A DNA stretch of 9,700 nucleotides from JASFEQ01 sp050122535 (GCA_050122535.1 JASFIT010000154.1:1-9700), one strand, 5' to 3'; positions 1 through 6,998 are shown, counted from the first letter of the stretch. Made by a program: numbers and translations. The notes: generated by a model from the sequence alone, not told the origin.

Positions 1-1295
1 AGCTTGAAAAGAGAGGCAAGGAACAGAATCGACATGAAAAGGCCCTAAACAAAATTGAATCGGAACTCAAGTTGTCTGAAGACAAAAGGAAAGAGGAAGA
101 GAAGTATCTGTACCAGAAAGAGGTTGAATTGCGGGAAAGCGAAGAGGAGTTTGAGCAGATCCGAAACGAACTGGAAAAGCTAAAGATGGATCTCAGACTC
201 TCTCAGGAAGAGGAGAGGGGCCTGTCGAGGGAGATAGAGCGGATTGAGGATTTCATCTATGAAACCCACCAGAAACTGGAAAAGATAGATAAAGATATTT
301 CAGAGGGAAAGCAAAAGTTTCAAGAGCTTCTAAAGAGTGAAGAGATCTTACGAGGAGGCCTGCAAGGTTTCCACGAGAAACTAGAAAAGGCTGAAGAGGC
401 GGTAAACGGGGCGGAGCTGGATCGGAATCAATTTCAGGCCAAGATTCGGGAGGAGGACAAAAAAGGAGAGAATATACGGGCTGAGTTGGAGATTCTCAGA
501 GAAAAGATAAACACGGCCAAGCTCGAACAATCCGAGATCAGGTTCAAGATGAACAATCTGGTAGAGTTGGTGAGAGAGAAATTCAACCTGAACCTGGTAG
601 AAATCTGCAAGGAATACGTGCAAGACGATTTCTCTGAACTGAAAACGAGGGATGAACTGGAACGCAAGAAGAAATGGAAGGAGAGAATGGGAGAGGTCAA
701 TCTGACTGCCATTCAGGAGCATGAGGCGCTCAAAGAGAGACACGACTTTATGAGTGGACAGCGGGAGGATCTCCTCAGTTCCATTGAATCACTCGAGAAG
801 GCCATCAGAAAGATCAACAAAACCTCTTTAGAGAAATTCAGAGAGACCTTCGATCAGGTGGATAGGAAATTGAAATCGGTCTTTCCAATCCTCTTTGACG
901 GGGGTACAGCCGGCCTGAGACTGATAGATCCTGAAAAGCCCCTGGAGAGTGGTGTCCTTGTGGAGGTCCGTCCGCCGGGCAAGAAGTTGAGCCATATGGG
1001 GTTGCTCTCTGGAGGTGAAAAGGCCCTTGTGGCCATGGCTCTTTTATTCTCTCTCTATCTGATCAGGCCCAGTCCATTCTGCCTGCTGGATGAGGTGGAT
1101 GCACCCCTTGATGAGGCCAATATTGATCGTTTCAACGAGCTTCTCAAAGAGATCAGGAAATACTCACAGATCATCCTGGTAACACATAACCGTAGGTCCA
1201 TGGAGATTGTGGACAGGCTTTACGGCGTGACCATGGAAAGGGCAGGCGTATCGAAGATGGTATCCGTGGATCTCCAGGCGTTCAAAGAGAATTAG
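1..1295 (+). CDS. smc: Chromosome partition protein SMC, C-terminal part (5' truncated by window)
   Basis: SMC is the ATPase core of bacterial condensin; it pairs with ScpA/ScpB and compacts and segregates DNA in the cytoplasm. The open frame is already open at position 3, so the gene enters from the left; a TTG at 72 lies inside the coiled coil and is not the start. About 430 codons are seen of a family length near 1,150-1,200. Roughly the first 215 visible residues are charged heptad-like coiled coil, rich in E, K, R and L. The C-terminal ABC head follows: the signature LLSGGEKALVAMAL (about 1002-1043), Walker B with D-loop CLLDEVDAPLDE (about 1080-1115), and the switch histidine in VTHN (His codon 1185-1187), ending with the family's GVTMERAGVSKMVSVDL-like tail. 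The N-terminal Walker A and hinge lie outside the window. The head looks intact and functional. Its TAG stop directly abuts the stop codon of the convergent next gene. Confidence 0.95.
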   Translation, partial: LEKRGKEQNRHEKALNKIESELKLSEDKRKEEEKYLYQKEVELRESEEEFEQIRNELEKLKMDLRLSQEEERGLSREIERIEDFIYETHQKLEKIDKDISEGKQKFQELLKSEEILRGGLQGFHEKLEKAEEAVNGAELDRNQFQAKIREEDKKGENIRAELEILREKINTAKLEQSEIRFKMNNLVELVREKFNLNLVEICKEYVQDDFSELKTRDELERKKKWKERMGEVNLTAIQEHEALKERHDFMSGQREDLLSSIESLEKAIRKINKTSLEKFRETFDQVDRKLKSVFPILFDGGTAGLRLIDPEKPLESGVLVEVRPPGKKLSHMGLLSGGEKALVAMALLFSLYLIRPSPFCLLDEVDAPLDEANIDRFNELLKEIRKYSQIILVTHNRRSMEIVDRLYGVTMERAGVSKMVSVDLQAFKEN

Positions 1296-2576
1296 CTATT
1301 TGAAATACCTGTCAAGAATGTGCATGTTGTTTCGGATGGAAGGCGTATTTTCCGCTTTCCCCGTGGCGATATATTCAGCGAATTGTAGAACGCCATTCTC
1401 ATCAGGCGCGTAAATGATGATAAAAGGGGTTACGCCCGCCGCAGTCTTTCTAAATTCGTCCACATTTCCGCCACTCATATCTCCAAAAACCCGCTCGTAG
1501 AACTTAAACTGGGGTGAGTTGAGATTGACAACCGCAGACTTTACCTGCGGATACAGCTTGGCAAGATCCCTGAATTCCTCCATCTCTCGTCTACACCGTC
1601 TGCAAACCAATGTGGCTGTTAGGAGCACTAGGCCTTTTCCATCGACCGGCGTTACAGGAAGAAATCGATCGAAATTATCATCCCTCAAAATGGAAAAGTT
1701 TCCATACTTTTTCCCGATTTTGTGGCACTCTGTTTCCAGACCAAACCGTTCGTAAAACCTATAAGCAAGTGTGTCTGAACCTTGCAAGGCCCTATTAGCA
1801 TCTTCTACACGCGCGGATGCATGGAGTTTCAGCTCCTCGCCGTAATAGACTCTCTCTCCATCGCCCATGACCGCTCTTCTGAGGGCCCTGGGGTCCAGAT
1901 CGAGAGGTTTTCCGTTCGGGTCTTTAACCATGGTTTCGAAACCGTTCTTGGGCAGAACTTTTTCGCTGAGCTGGGCCAATTGGAGGAGGCTGTGGGAATC
2001 GCCTGCGTTCACCCATATGCCTTGGGCTTCTTGATGGAGTCTACTGCCGAGATGGACCTCATAATTTCCCGAATCAACTGGAAATATGGTGATGCTATTA
2101 ATATTCTCCTCCACACTGCCGATGCAGCGCCACTCAAGGCCTTTGAAATATGATCCTTTCTCCTCTGGATTTCCATTTTTGTCACAGCGTAGCGCCCCTG
2201 CCAGGCCCGTGAAAAGGAGACCCGTATTGAACTGGCTATACAGGGTTAGATCCGAGCGTCTTTGGCTTTCAACGGCTTCAGCCTTTAGTTGCTCAAAATG
2301 GGCCGTTGCCTTTTCATGAAGAGATGCGGTTGCTTTGTCCACAGGCTCCAAGGTTTGCCACTCAGGATCATCGAACCTGTCGCCTCGATCCCAGAATAGC
2401 ATCCTTTCGATCTCTTCATCCGTCCCGATCCAGGACTGGATGAGCTCCAGGTCTTTAGAGGTCACATACTTAGCCAGTGATTTTCTCTCTTTTGCGTTGA
2501 GCTTTGGCATGAGATCCTTATGCTGAGGAGTCATCTTTTCCATCAGCTCCAGTTCATGGGGGGTAAATTCGTTCAT
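1296..2576 (-). CDS. Uncharacterised protein with C-terminal thioredoxin-like domain (CRRC motif)
   Basis: I do not recognise the full-length family. The preferred start is the ATG at 2576, giving 426 residues that begin MNEFTPHELELMEKM; a purine-rich AGGAG (2580-2584) precedes it with a short spacing of about 3 nt. An upstream ATG at 2678 would add 34 residues but has no ribosome-binding site. The N-terminal ~310 residues are acidic to neutral, mostly helical-looking at first, with no signal peptide or membrane segment, and match nothing I can name. The last ~115 residues look like a thioredoxin fold: a hydrophobic strand GLVLLTATLV, then C-R-R-C (Cys325 and Cys328), a helix, a strand SAVVNLN, and GVTPFIIIY, where the Pro (about 384) fits the cis-proline of the fold. 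A thiol-redox or peroxiredoxin-like role in the cytoplasm is inferred, not shown. Cys131, Cys151 and Cys284 are further cysteines. It lies downstream of the LysR gene on the same strand, separated by 270 bp, so it is probably transcribed separately. Confidence 0.72.
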   Translation of the reverse strand: MNEFTPHELELMEKMTPQHKDLMPKLNAKERKSLAKYVTSKDLELIQSWIGTDEEIERMLFWDRGDRFDDPEWQTLEPVDKATASLHEKATAHFEQLKAEAVESQRRSDLTLYSQFNTGLLFTGLAGALRCDKNGNPEEKGSYFKGLEWRCIGSVEENINSITIFPVDSGNYEVHLGSRLHQEAQGIWVNAGDSHSLLQLAQLSEKVLPKNGFETMVKDPNGKPLDLDPRALRRAVMGDGERVYYGEELKLHASARVEDANRALQGSDTLAYRFYERFGLETECHKIGKKYGNFSILRDDNFDRFLPVTPVDGKGLVLLTATLVCRRCRREMEEFRDLAKLYPQVKSAVVNLNSPQFKFYERVFGDMSGGNVDEFRKTAAGVTPFIIIYAPDENGVLQFAEYIATGKAENTPSIRNNMHILDRYFK

Positions 2577-2846
2577 TCTCTCCTCTCTTTTTGGGGTTGA
2601 AGCGTTGCCTTTTAAACTCAGATCCTCTTGAGCGTGCCAAGGGAAACAGAGTCCGTTTTCAGGGAAATGGGCTCCCATCCTAGCGAGCGTTTAATTATTA
2701 TTCAAATCAATAATTTTTTTGGATGGATCGAAAATATCTATGTCTTGTCCGAAGGGGCAGATGACGATTTTTCGCCGTGGGGAAGGCTTTTCGACGGAAA
2801 TGCTCGCAGGTATGGAGATGAAGAGAGACGTGTGAAAGGGACCCCA
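2577..2846. other. Intergenic region between LysR gene and thioredoxin-like gene
   Basis: This 270-bp gap should hold the end of the LysR transcript and the promoter of the leftward thioredoxin-like gene. The clearest feature is a very AT-rich stretch at about 2691-2718. Read leftwards it contains AATAAT hexamers close to a -10 box, but I found no convincing -35 partner. No clear rho-independent terminator hairpin with a T run was found after the LysR stop. A rightward open frame across this area is the shadow of the two leftward genes. Confidence 0.3.
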
Positions 2847-3755
2847 TCAGGTGAACGTTATGTCAGGTTTTATGCTGCGGATAAAGGCCTTTGCGGCTGG
2901 CGAGAGATATTTCTTTTTCCGCGTGATGATCCCGTACACCCTTTTTTCAAAGAAACGATCCAGGGAAAAGATATCGAGCTTGCCCTTGTCTTCTTCCGTA
3001 AGGGCATAATCGTCGAGAATAGAAACACCGAGGCCAAGGGCCACAAATTTCTTGACGGCGTTATAGTTATTGAGAGCTAGCACCACGTTTAGTGTTAAAT
3101 CATTTTCCTTGAACCTTCTCTCAATAAAAGGTCGCAAAGTGCTTGAGTGGGGAAAAGTGAGAAAGGGGGCCTTTGAAATTTGCTTAAGAGTAAGCCTCTT
3201 CCCGGGGGAAAAGGGGCTCTTTTTCGATGCAATAAGCTTAGGCCTTGTCTCAAAAAGATCATCGTAGTTGAGAGCTTCGGGGACTTTGGGCAGGTTGGCG
3301 ATTCCAAAGTCTGCTTCTGCTGACTCCACTTTCTCAAGAATCATCTCCAAACCGCCCCCCTCGATTTCAAACTTCACATTGGGATGGGTGCTTCTAAAAT
3401 CGACGATAAATCGGGGGAGAAAGAAATGGATGATCGCGTGCGTGGCCGCCACCACAATCCTCCCCTCATGCTCCAAATTGATTCCTGCAATTTCATTTTT
3501 CATCTCTTTAACGATCTCAAACAGGGAGATCACCTTTTCTAGGAAAACCTTACCCTCGGGTGTCAGCTCCATCTTGCCCGAGGCGCGGTTGAAAAGGGTG
3601 ACCCCGAATTCATTTTCCAGGCATTTTATCTGGTGGCTCACCGTGGGCTGGTTCCGTCTCATTTCCAGAGCCGCATGGGTGACACTGCCCGTTTTGGCGA
3701 CGAAATAGAAGCCACGAAGCCACTGCAAAAAATCCCCTCCCATCTCCTCGATCAT
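2847..3755 (-). CDS. LysR-type transcriptional regulator
   Basis: This is a LysR-family regulator: an N-terminal winged helix-turn-helix binds DNA, and a C-terminal periplasmic-binding-protein-like domain senses a small effector. With the ATG at 3755 it has 302 residues, the usual size. Residues about 10-70 form the DNA-binding domain (WLRGFYFVAKTGSVTHAAL, then QPTVSHQIKCLENEFGVTLFNR and LTPEG). Residues about 97-300 are the effector domain, beginning GRIVVAATHAIIHFFLPRF and including the typical LGLGVSIL segment. The start was chosen because GGGGGG (3763-3768) lies 7 nt upstream; a TTG at 3845 and an ATG at 3833 would give longer forms but have no ribosome-binding site and would place coding sequence over the presumed operator. 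The gene is divergent from the operon starting at 3956, the classic arrangement for a LysR regulator of its neighbour. The effector is unknown; a substrate of the adjacent TRAP system, or its breakdown product, is the natural guess. Confidence 0.93.
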   Translation of the reverse strand: MIEEMGGDFLQWLRGFYFVAKTGSVTHAALEMRRNQPTVSHQIKCLENEFGVTLFNRASGKMELTPEGKVFLEKVISLFEIVKEMKNEIAGINLEHEGRIVVAATHAIIHFFLPRFIVDFRSTHPNVKFEIEGGGLEMILEKVESAEADFGIANLPKVPEALNYDDLFETRPKLIASKKSPFSPGKRLTLKQISKAPFLTFPHSSTLRPFIERRFKENDLTLNVVLALNNYNAVKKFVALGLGVSILDDYALTEEDKGKLDIFSLDRFFEKRVYGIITRKKKYLSPAAKAFIRSIKPDITFT

Positions 3756-3761
3756 GTTGAA

Positions 3762-3768
3762 TCCCCCC
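3762..3768 (-). promoter_or_regulatory. Ribosome-binding site deciding the LysR start
   Basis: Leftward-strand GGGGGGA sits about 6-7 nt before the ATG at 3755. None of the upstream alternative starts (TTG 3845, ATG 3833) has such a site, and the next internal ATG at 3743 has GAGGAG directly touching it, which is too close. Confidence 0.65.
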
Positions 3769-3829
3769 GTTTGAAGTTGTAGATTACCAGACTTAGAGGT
3801 AAGAATAACCTGTTTCACCTTAGCTAAAT

Positions 3830-3848
3830 TCATTGAAATTATCAATGA
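3830..3848. promoter_or_regulatory. Palindromic LysR-type operator (T-N11-A box)
   Basis: TCATTGA-AATTA-TCAATGA is a perfect inverted repeat with 7-bp arms and a 5-bp centre. It contains T-N11-A (T at 3833, A at 3845) in the form ATTG-N7-CAAT, the classical recognition shape of LysR-type regulators. It lies in the divergent space between the LysR gene and the operon, 75 bp before the LysR start and 108 bp before the first operon ATG. Its centre (3839) is about 65 bp upstream of the transcription start inferred for the rightward promoter, which is where LysR activators usually anchor. Read leftwards, TTGATA inside it could also be the -35 box of the LysR gene (17-nt spacer to TAAGGT), which would allow autorepression. 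Confidence 0.6.
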
Positions 3849-3867
3849 GTTTCTAAACAGAATCGAT

Positions 3868-3897
3868 TTGACTAATAATTCTTTCCTCCATTAATAG
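3868..3897 (+). promoter_or_regulatory. Candidate sigma-70-type promoter of the rightward operon
   Basis: TTGACT (3868-3873) matches the -35 consensus in five of six positions. The -10 region 17-18 nt downstream (TTAATA or TAATAG, 3891-3897) is poor. A good -35 with a weak -10, next to an upstream LysR operator, fits an activator-dependent promoter. Transcription would start near 3904, leaving a leader of about 50 nt. This assignment is by eye only. Confidence 0.4.
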
Positions 3898-3955
3898 GGA
3901 TATTCGAAGCGGAAAGACCCAGGATGTTTTCTGGGAAGAAAGGAGAATATATACC

Positions 3956-4369
3956 ATGGAAGTTAAAGAAACAGCGGCCTGTGGTATATCTCTTCGGGAA
4001 TTTGCCATAGAATTTGAGACCGATGAACTAGTAGACATTTATAGAGTGCTGAACTATGCCCAGAGCGAGGAGGGATTCTTCGACGAGGACTTTCTGGATG
4101 ATCTCAAGTCACAGATGATTTACATCATAGGCGCATCGGTTGAAGAGGAACCGCAGGAGGAGATCGAAGAGACTATCCACTGGGAGGAGGAAGACGCCTC
4201 ATACGATCTACACTTTAGTGAGCCAGAGGGCGCGAAGCTTTTTCAAATCCTGAACGGTGTTGACCATCCGAGAGAAGGTTTTGACAAAGAAATGAACGAG
4301 AAGCTTCTTGGCCAGATGATGGATATGGCCCCGAGCGTCCTGGAGAACATCACTGTTATCAACCGATAG
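3956..4369 (+). CDS. Small acidic protein with two internal repeats, function unknown
   Basis: I do not recognise this 137-residue protein. It is strongly acidic, with a Glu/Asp-rich linker at about residues 63-81, and has no signal peptide or membrane segment, so it is probably cytoplasmic. Residues 20-57 and 87-124 align without gaps as a diverged internal duplication: identical residues include Phe20/87, Leu32/99 with Asn33/100, Phe42/109 with Asp43/110, Leu50/117 and Gln53/120 with Met54/121, and several other positions are conservative (I/L, Y/F, V/I). Each copy looks like two short helices around a GFD or GFFD turn. AGGAG lies 10 nt before the ATG. It is the first gene behind the LysR operator, and its stop is 19 bp before the sulfatase-like gene, so it is probably co-transcribed and may be an accessory or partner protein of the enzymes. 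Its reality is supported by a good ribosome-binding site, the repeat and its tight operon placement. Confidence 0.78.
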   Translation: MEVKETAACGISLREFAIEFETDELVDIYRVLNYAQSEEGFFDEDFLDDLKSQMIYIIGASVEEEPQEEIEETIHWEEEDASYDLHFSEPEGAKLFQILNGVDHPREGFDKEMNEKLLGQMMDMAPSVLENITVINR

Positions 4370-4388
4370 GGAAAGGAGACCGGGCTTC

Positions 4389-5684
4389 ATGAACGTCATC
4401 GTCTTGATCAACGATACCTGGCGCTGGGACTATCTGGGGTGTTATGGAAACGACTGGATAAAGACGCCCAATCTGGACAAGCTGGCCTCGGAAGGCGCCG
4501 TATTCGACTATTGTTATGCTGAGGGCCTACCTACGGTCCCCACGCGCACCACATTTTTTACCGGTCGTTTTACCTTCCCTTTCCGAGGCTGGCAACGCCT
4601 TGAACCCACCGATGTTCTGCTGGCCGAAGTCTTGTGGAACAAGGGTTATCACTCTGCCATGATTACCGACGTCTACCACCTCCACAAGCCGTCCATGGCC
4701 TTTGAAAGGGGCTTCGATTATACCAAGCACGTCCGCGGTCACGAAGGCGACCCCTACATTGTGGACGAATCCATAGAAGTGGATGTGGACAAATACTATA
4801 AAGGGGATGGAAAGGACAAGGCGGTCAAGGCCCAACTCACCCAATACCTTCGAAATGTCCACCCTTGGAAAGGGGAGGAGGACACATTCGTGGCCCAGTG
4901 CGTCAAAGAAGGGATAAAGTGGCTGGAGGATCAGACCGAGAAGGATAACCTCCTCCTTTGGGTGGATTGCTTCGACCCGCACGAGCCCTGGGACCCCCCA
5001 TCCCCCTATGATCGGATGTATACCGACCCCAATTACAAGGGACAGGACATCATTCACCCCATTCCTGGAAACGTGGAAGGGTATCTTACGCCCGAAGAAT
5101 TGAACCACATCAAAATGCTCTATGCGGGAAAGGTGACCCTCTGTGACCACTGGATTGGCATCTTTCTGGACAAGGTCAAGGATTTGGGGCTCTATGACAA
5201 TTCCTTAATCCTATTCACCACAGATCATGGTGCTCCCTTTGGGGAGCATGGCTATATCAAGAAGGCGCAACCGGGTCTTTATGAGGACCTGGTCCATATT
5301 CCCTTGATCATCCGGCATCCGGAAGGTTTGGGAGCCGGAAAACGGTTCAGCGCCATGGTGGAGACCACCGAAGTGTTCCCCACCATTCTGGATTTCTTGA
5401 AAGTCCGCCAGCCGCCCAAGATCCATGGTCAGAGCCTTTTGCCCATGATGGCGGGAGAGGTAGAATCCATACGAGATTACGCCTACATGGGGCATTTCAA
5501 GAGGAACTGGCGGGTCAGCAATCAGGAATGGTCTTTTACCCTGAATTTTGACAAGGGGAAAGCAAACGAGCTTTACAATCTAAAGGAAGATCCTGATGAG
5601 CAAAAAGACCTTATCTCTGAGAACCCCCAGAAGGCCATGGAGCTGGAGCTGGAACTGAGAAGGTTTGTGGCGGGACTTCGTTGA
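4389..5684 (+). CDS. Sulfatase/alkaline-phosphatase-superfamily hydrolase with Thr at the nucleophile position
   Basis: The protein (431 residues) has the full layout of the type I sulfatase/phosphonate-hydrolase fold. Seen features are the N-terminal metal-binding strand (VIVLINDTWRWDYLGCYG; Asp9), the nucleophile region (residues 49-60, TVPTRTTFFTGR), FDPHEP (His198), the second metal cluster TTDHGAPFGEHG (Asp279, His280), Lys292, and a C-terminal ELYNLKEDPDEQKDL motif typical of sulfatases. In sulfatases and phosphonate monoester hydrolases the motif is C/S-x-P-S/A-R and the Cys or Ser is oxidised to formylglycine. Here it reads T-V-P-T-R: codon 49 is ACG, so Thr replaces it and formylglycine cannot form. 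Thr is the natural nucleophile in nucleotide pyrophosphatase/phosphodiesterase relatives of the same superfamily, so a diesterase, a phosphatase or another transferase activity is possible; sulfatase activity is uncertain. There is no signal peptide, so it is probably cytoplasmic. AAAGGAG lies about 10 nt before the ATG. The gene is 19 bp after the small acidic protein gene and 87 bp before the arylsulfotransferase-like gene. Confidence 0.9.
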   Translation: MNVIVLINDTWRWDYLGCYGNDWIKTPNLDKLASEGAVFDYCYAEGLPTVPTRTTFFTGRFTFPFRGWQRLEPTDVLLAEVLWNKGYHSAMITDVYHLHKPSMAFERGFDYTKHVRGHEGDPYIVDESIEVDVDKYYKGDGKDKAVKAQLTQYLRNVHPWKGEEDTFVAQCVKEGIKWLEDQTEKDNLLLWVDCFDPHEPWDPPSPYDRMYTDPNYKGQDIIHPIPGNVEGYLTPEELNHIKMLYAGKVTLCDHWIGIFLDKVKDLGLYDNSLILFTTDHGAPFGEHGYIKKAQPGLYEDLVHIPLIIRHPEGLGAGKRFSAMVETTEVFPTILDFLKVRQPPKIHGQSLLPMMAGEVESIRDYAYMGHFKRNWRVSNQEWSFTLNFDKGKANELYNLKEDPDEQKDLISENPQKAMELELELRRFVAGLR

Positions 5685-5704
5685 GTTGAAAGTTTAAAAG
5701 TAGA

Positions 5705-5749
5705 GGCTGCAATTTAAAGTCATGATGGACCTTTTAGGCAGCCGTTTTA
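5705..5749 (+). terminator. Intercistronic hairpin followed by a short T run (possible attenuator)
   Basis: GGCTGC (5705-5710) and GCAGCC (5738-5743) form a perfect 6-bp stem, and AAAGTC/GACCTTT inside can pair with one bulge. GTTTT follows directly. It lies in the 87-bp gap between the sulfatase-like and arylsulfotransferase-like genes. The long loop and short T run suggest at most a leaky terminator or an mRNA-processing or stability element rather than an operon end. Confidence 0.3.
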
Positions 5750-5771
5750 CAGTACAGAAAGGAGTTGAACG

Positions 5772-6983
5772 ATGGCGTGGCCCTATGAGTACAGGTCGGG
5801 CGTAGCACATTATGACAGGGAGAAGGCCTTTGCAGGGTATACAATTTTTGTCCCCATTCCGGGTCGAGCCGGCACAAAGCGAAATGAGGTCCAGGGTGAA
5901 GTCAAGCTGCTTGATATGAGGGGAAATACGGTCCACACCTGGAAAACGCCCTATCCCGCGCACCAGGCCCGCCTTTTCCCGGATGGGAAAATCGTGGTCT
6001 CCATGCGCTGCGGAGATCCCATCCCTGACAGGCCGGGTTTGGGCAAGTACCACATGGGAGGTGTCAGCGGCCGGTTCATGGAAATGGACTGGGACGGCAA
6101 TATCCTCTTCGAGCATTTTGATTCCGACATGCACCATGATTTCAGAAAATTGCCCAATGGCAACTATCTCTACGTCAACTGGGAAAAGGTTCCTCCGGGT
6201 CTGGCCAATAAAGTACGTGGCGGGCAGAAAGGGACGGAGCACAAGGACGGCACCATGTTCGGTGACTACTTCCGGGAGATCGACTCAGAGGGGAAAACGG
6301 TCTGGGAGTGGCACGGGATAGAGCATTTCGATCCAGATATCGACATTATCGGCGCCATTCACCCAAGGGAGGAGTGGACCCACATCAATGATGTGGACGT
6401 GATGCCCAACGGCAATATTGTGTCCAGCAGCCGCCATCTGGACAGTGCCTTTATCATCGACCGTAAATCAGGAGATATCATCTGGCGATGGGGGAACGTG
6501 GCCTACCTGGACAAAGAGACGGGGCAGGTGGAGCACAGAGATGTCCGAAATATGAAGACCATGGGAGGACCCCATGACGCACACATCATTGCCGAAGGAC
6601 TTCCTGGCGCGGGAAATATGCTCATTTATGACAATGCCATGTATCGGTATTTTTCCCGTGCCGTGGAGGTGGACACCGAGACAGGAGACGTGGTATGGGA
6701 GAGTGAGCAACCCTTCGGAATTGAAGGGTACGTGAAAGGCAGGGTCCATTTTTCACCTTTCATATCGGGTGCTGATCGCCTTCCCAACGGAAATACCCTC
6801 ATCTGTTGCGGGGGAGAGGGCGTCCTATTTGAAATCACAAGAGAGAAAGAGATCGTCTGGCATTGGGTTCGACCCGAGCCCAATTTGCAAAGCGCAGTGG
6901 AGTGGGGCATCTTCCGGGCCTATAGATATGCGCCGGATTACTGCCCGCAGTTAAGAAACCTCCCACCCGCAGAGGGAGAGTGA
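5772..6983 (+). CDS. Arylsulfotransferase (ASST)-family beta-propeller protein
   Basis: The 403-residue protein is built from repeated propeller blades. Strand-turn motifs recur as FPDGK (69), LPNGN (127), MPNGN (211) and LPNGN (337), paired with aromatic strands: DMRGNTVHTW (48), DSEGKTVWEW (171), DRKSGDIIWRW (230), DTETGDVVWES (301) and EIVWHW (360). This, with WTHINDVDVMPNGN, SRHLDSAFIID and GGPHDAHII, fits the arylsulfotransferase family, PAPS-independent enzymes that move a sulfuryl group from an aryl sulfate to a phenol through a histidine intermediate. Candidate active-site residues at blade ends are His121/122, His204, Arg221/His222, His268 and His271; I cannot assign the catalytic one. 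Well-studied enterobacterial enzymes are periplasmic, larger and have a signal peptide; this one begins MAWPYEYRSG with no signal, so it is probably cytoplasmic. AAAGGAG precedes the ATG by about 8 nt. It sits between a sulfatase-like enzyme and a TRAP transporter, supporting a role on an imported (possibly sulfo-) compound. Membership of the family is likely; the reaction is not certain. Confidence 0.82.
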   Translation: MAWPYEYRSGVAHYDREKAFAGYTIFVPIPGRAGTKRNEVQGEVKLLDMRGNTVHTWKTPYPAHQARLFPDGKIVVSMRCGDPIPDRPGLGKYHMGGVSGRFMEMDWDGNILFEHFDSDMHHDFRKLPNGNYLYVNWEKVPPGLANKVRGGQKGTEHKDGTMFGDYFREIDSEGKTVWEWHGIEHFDPDIDIIGAIHPREEWTHINDVDVMPNGNIVSSSRHLDSAFIIDRKSGDIIWRWGNVAYLDKETGQVEHRDVRNMKTMGGPHDAHIIAEGLPGAGNMLIYDNAMYRYFSRAVEVDTETGDVVWESEQPFGIEGYVKGRVHFSPFISGADRLPNGNTLICCGGEGVLFEITREKEIVWHWVRPEPNLQSAVEWGIFRAYRYAPDYCPQLRNLPPAEGE

Positions 6984-6998
6984 TTTGGGGAGAGGAAC

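Noticed and set aside
1782..2153. Rightward open frame of 123 codons inside the thioredoxin-like gene
   Set aside because: It is fully antisense to a longer frame with better protein character and has no ribosome-binding site.
2577..2678. 34-residue extension of the thioredoxin-like protein from ATG 2678
   Set aside because: No ribosome-binding site precedes it, while the ATG at 2576 has a purine-rich AGGAG, although its spacing is short; not fully excluded.
2628..3080. Rightward open frame of 150 codons across the LysR end and the thioredoxin-like gene's upstream region
   Set aside because: Most of it is antisense to the LysR effector domain. It has no good ribosome-binding site, and its protein shows no recognisable motif.
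3756..3845. N-terminal extension of the LysR protein from TTG 3845 or ATG 3833
   Set aside because: Neither start has a ribosome-binding site, the extension has no family counterpart, and it would cover the operator palindrome.
4527..5150. Leftward open frame of 207 codons opposite the sulfatase-like gene
   Set aside because: The opposite strand encodes clear sulfatase-superfamily motifs across the whole stretch; this is a codon-bias shadow.
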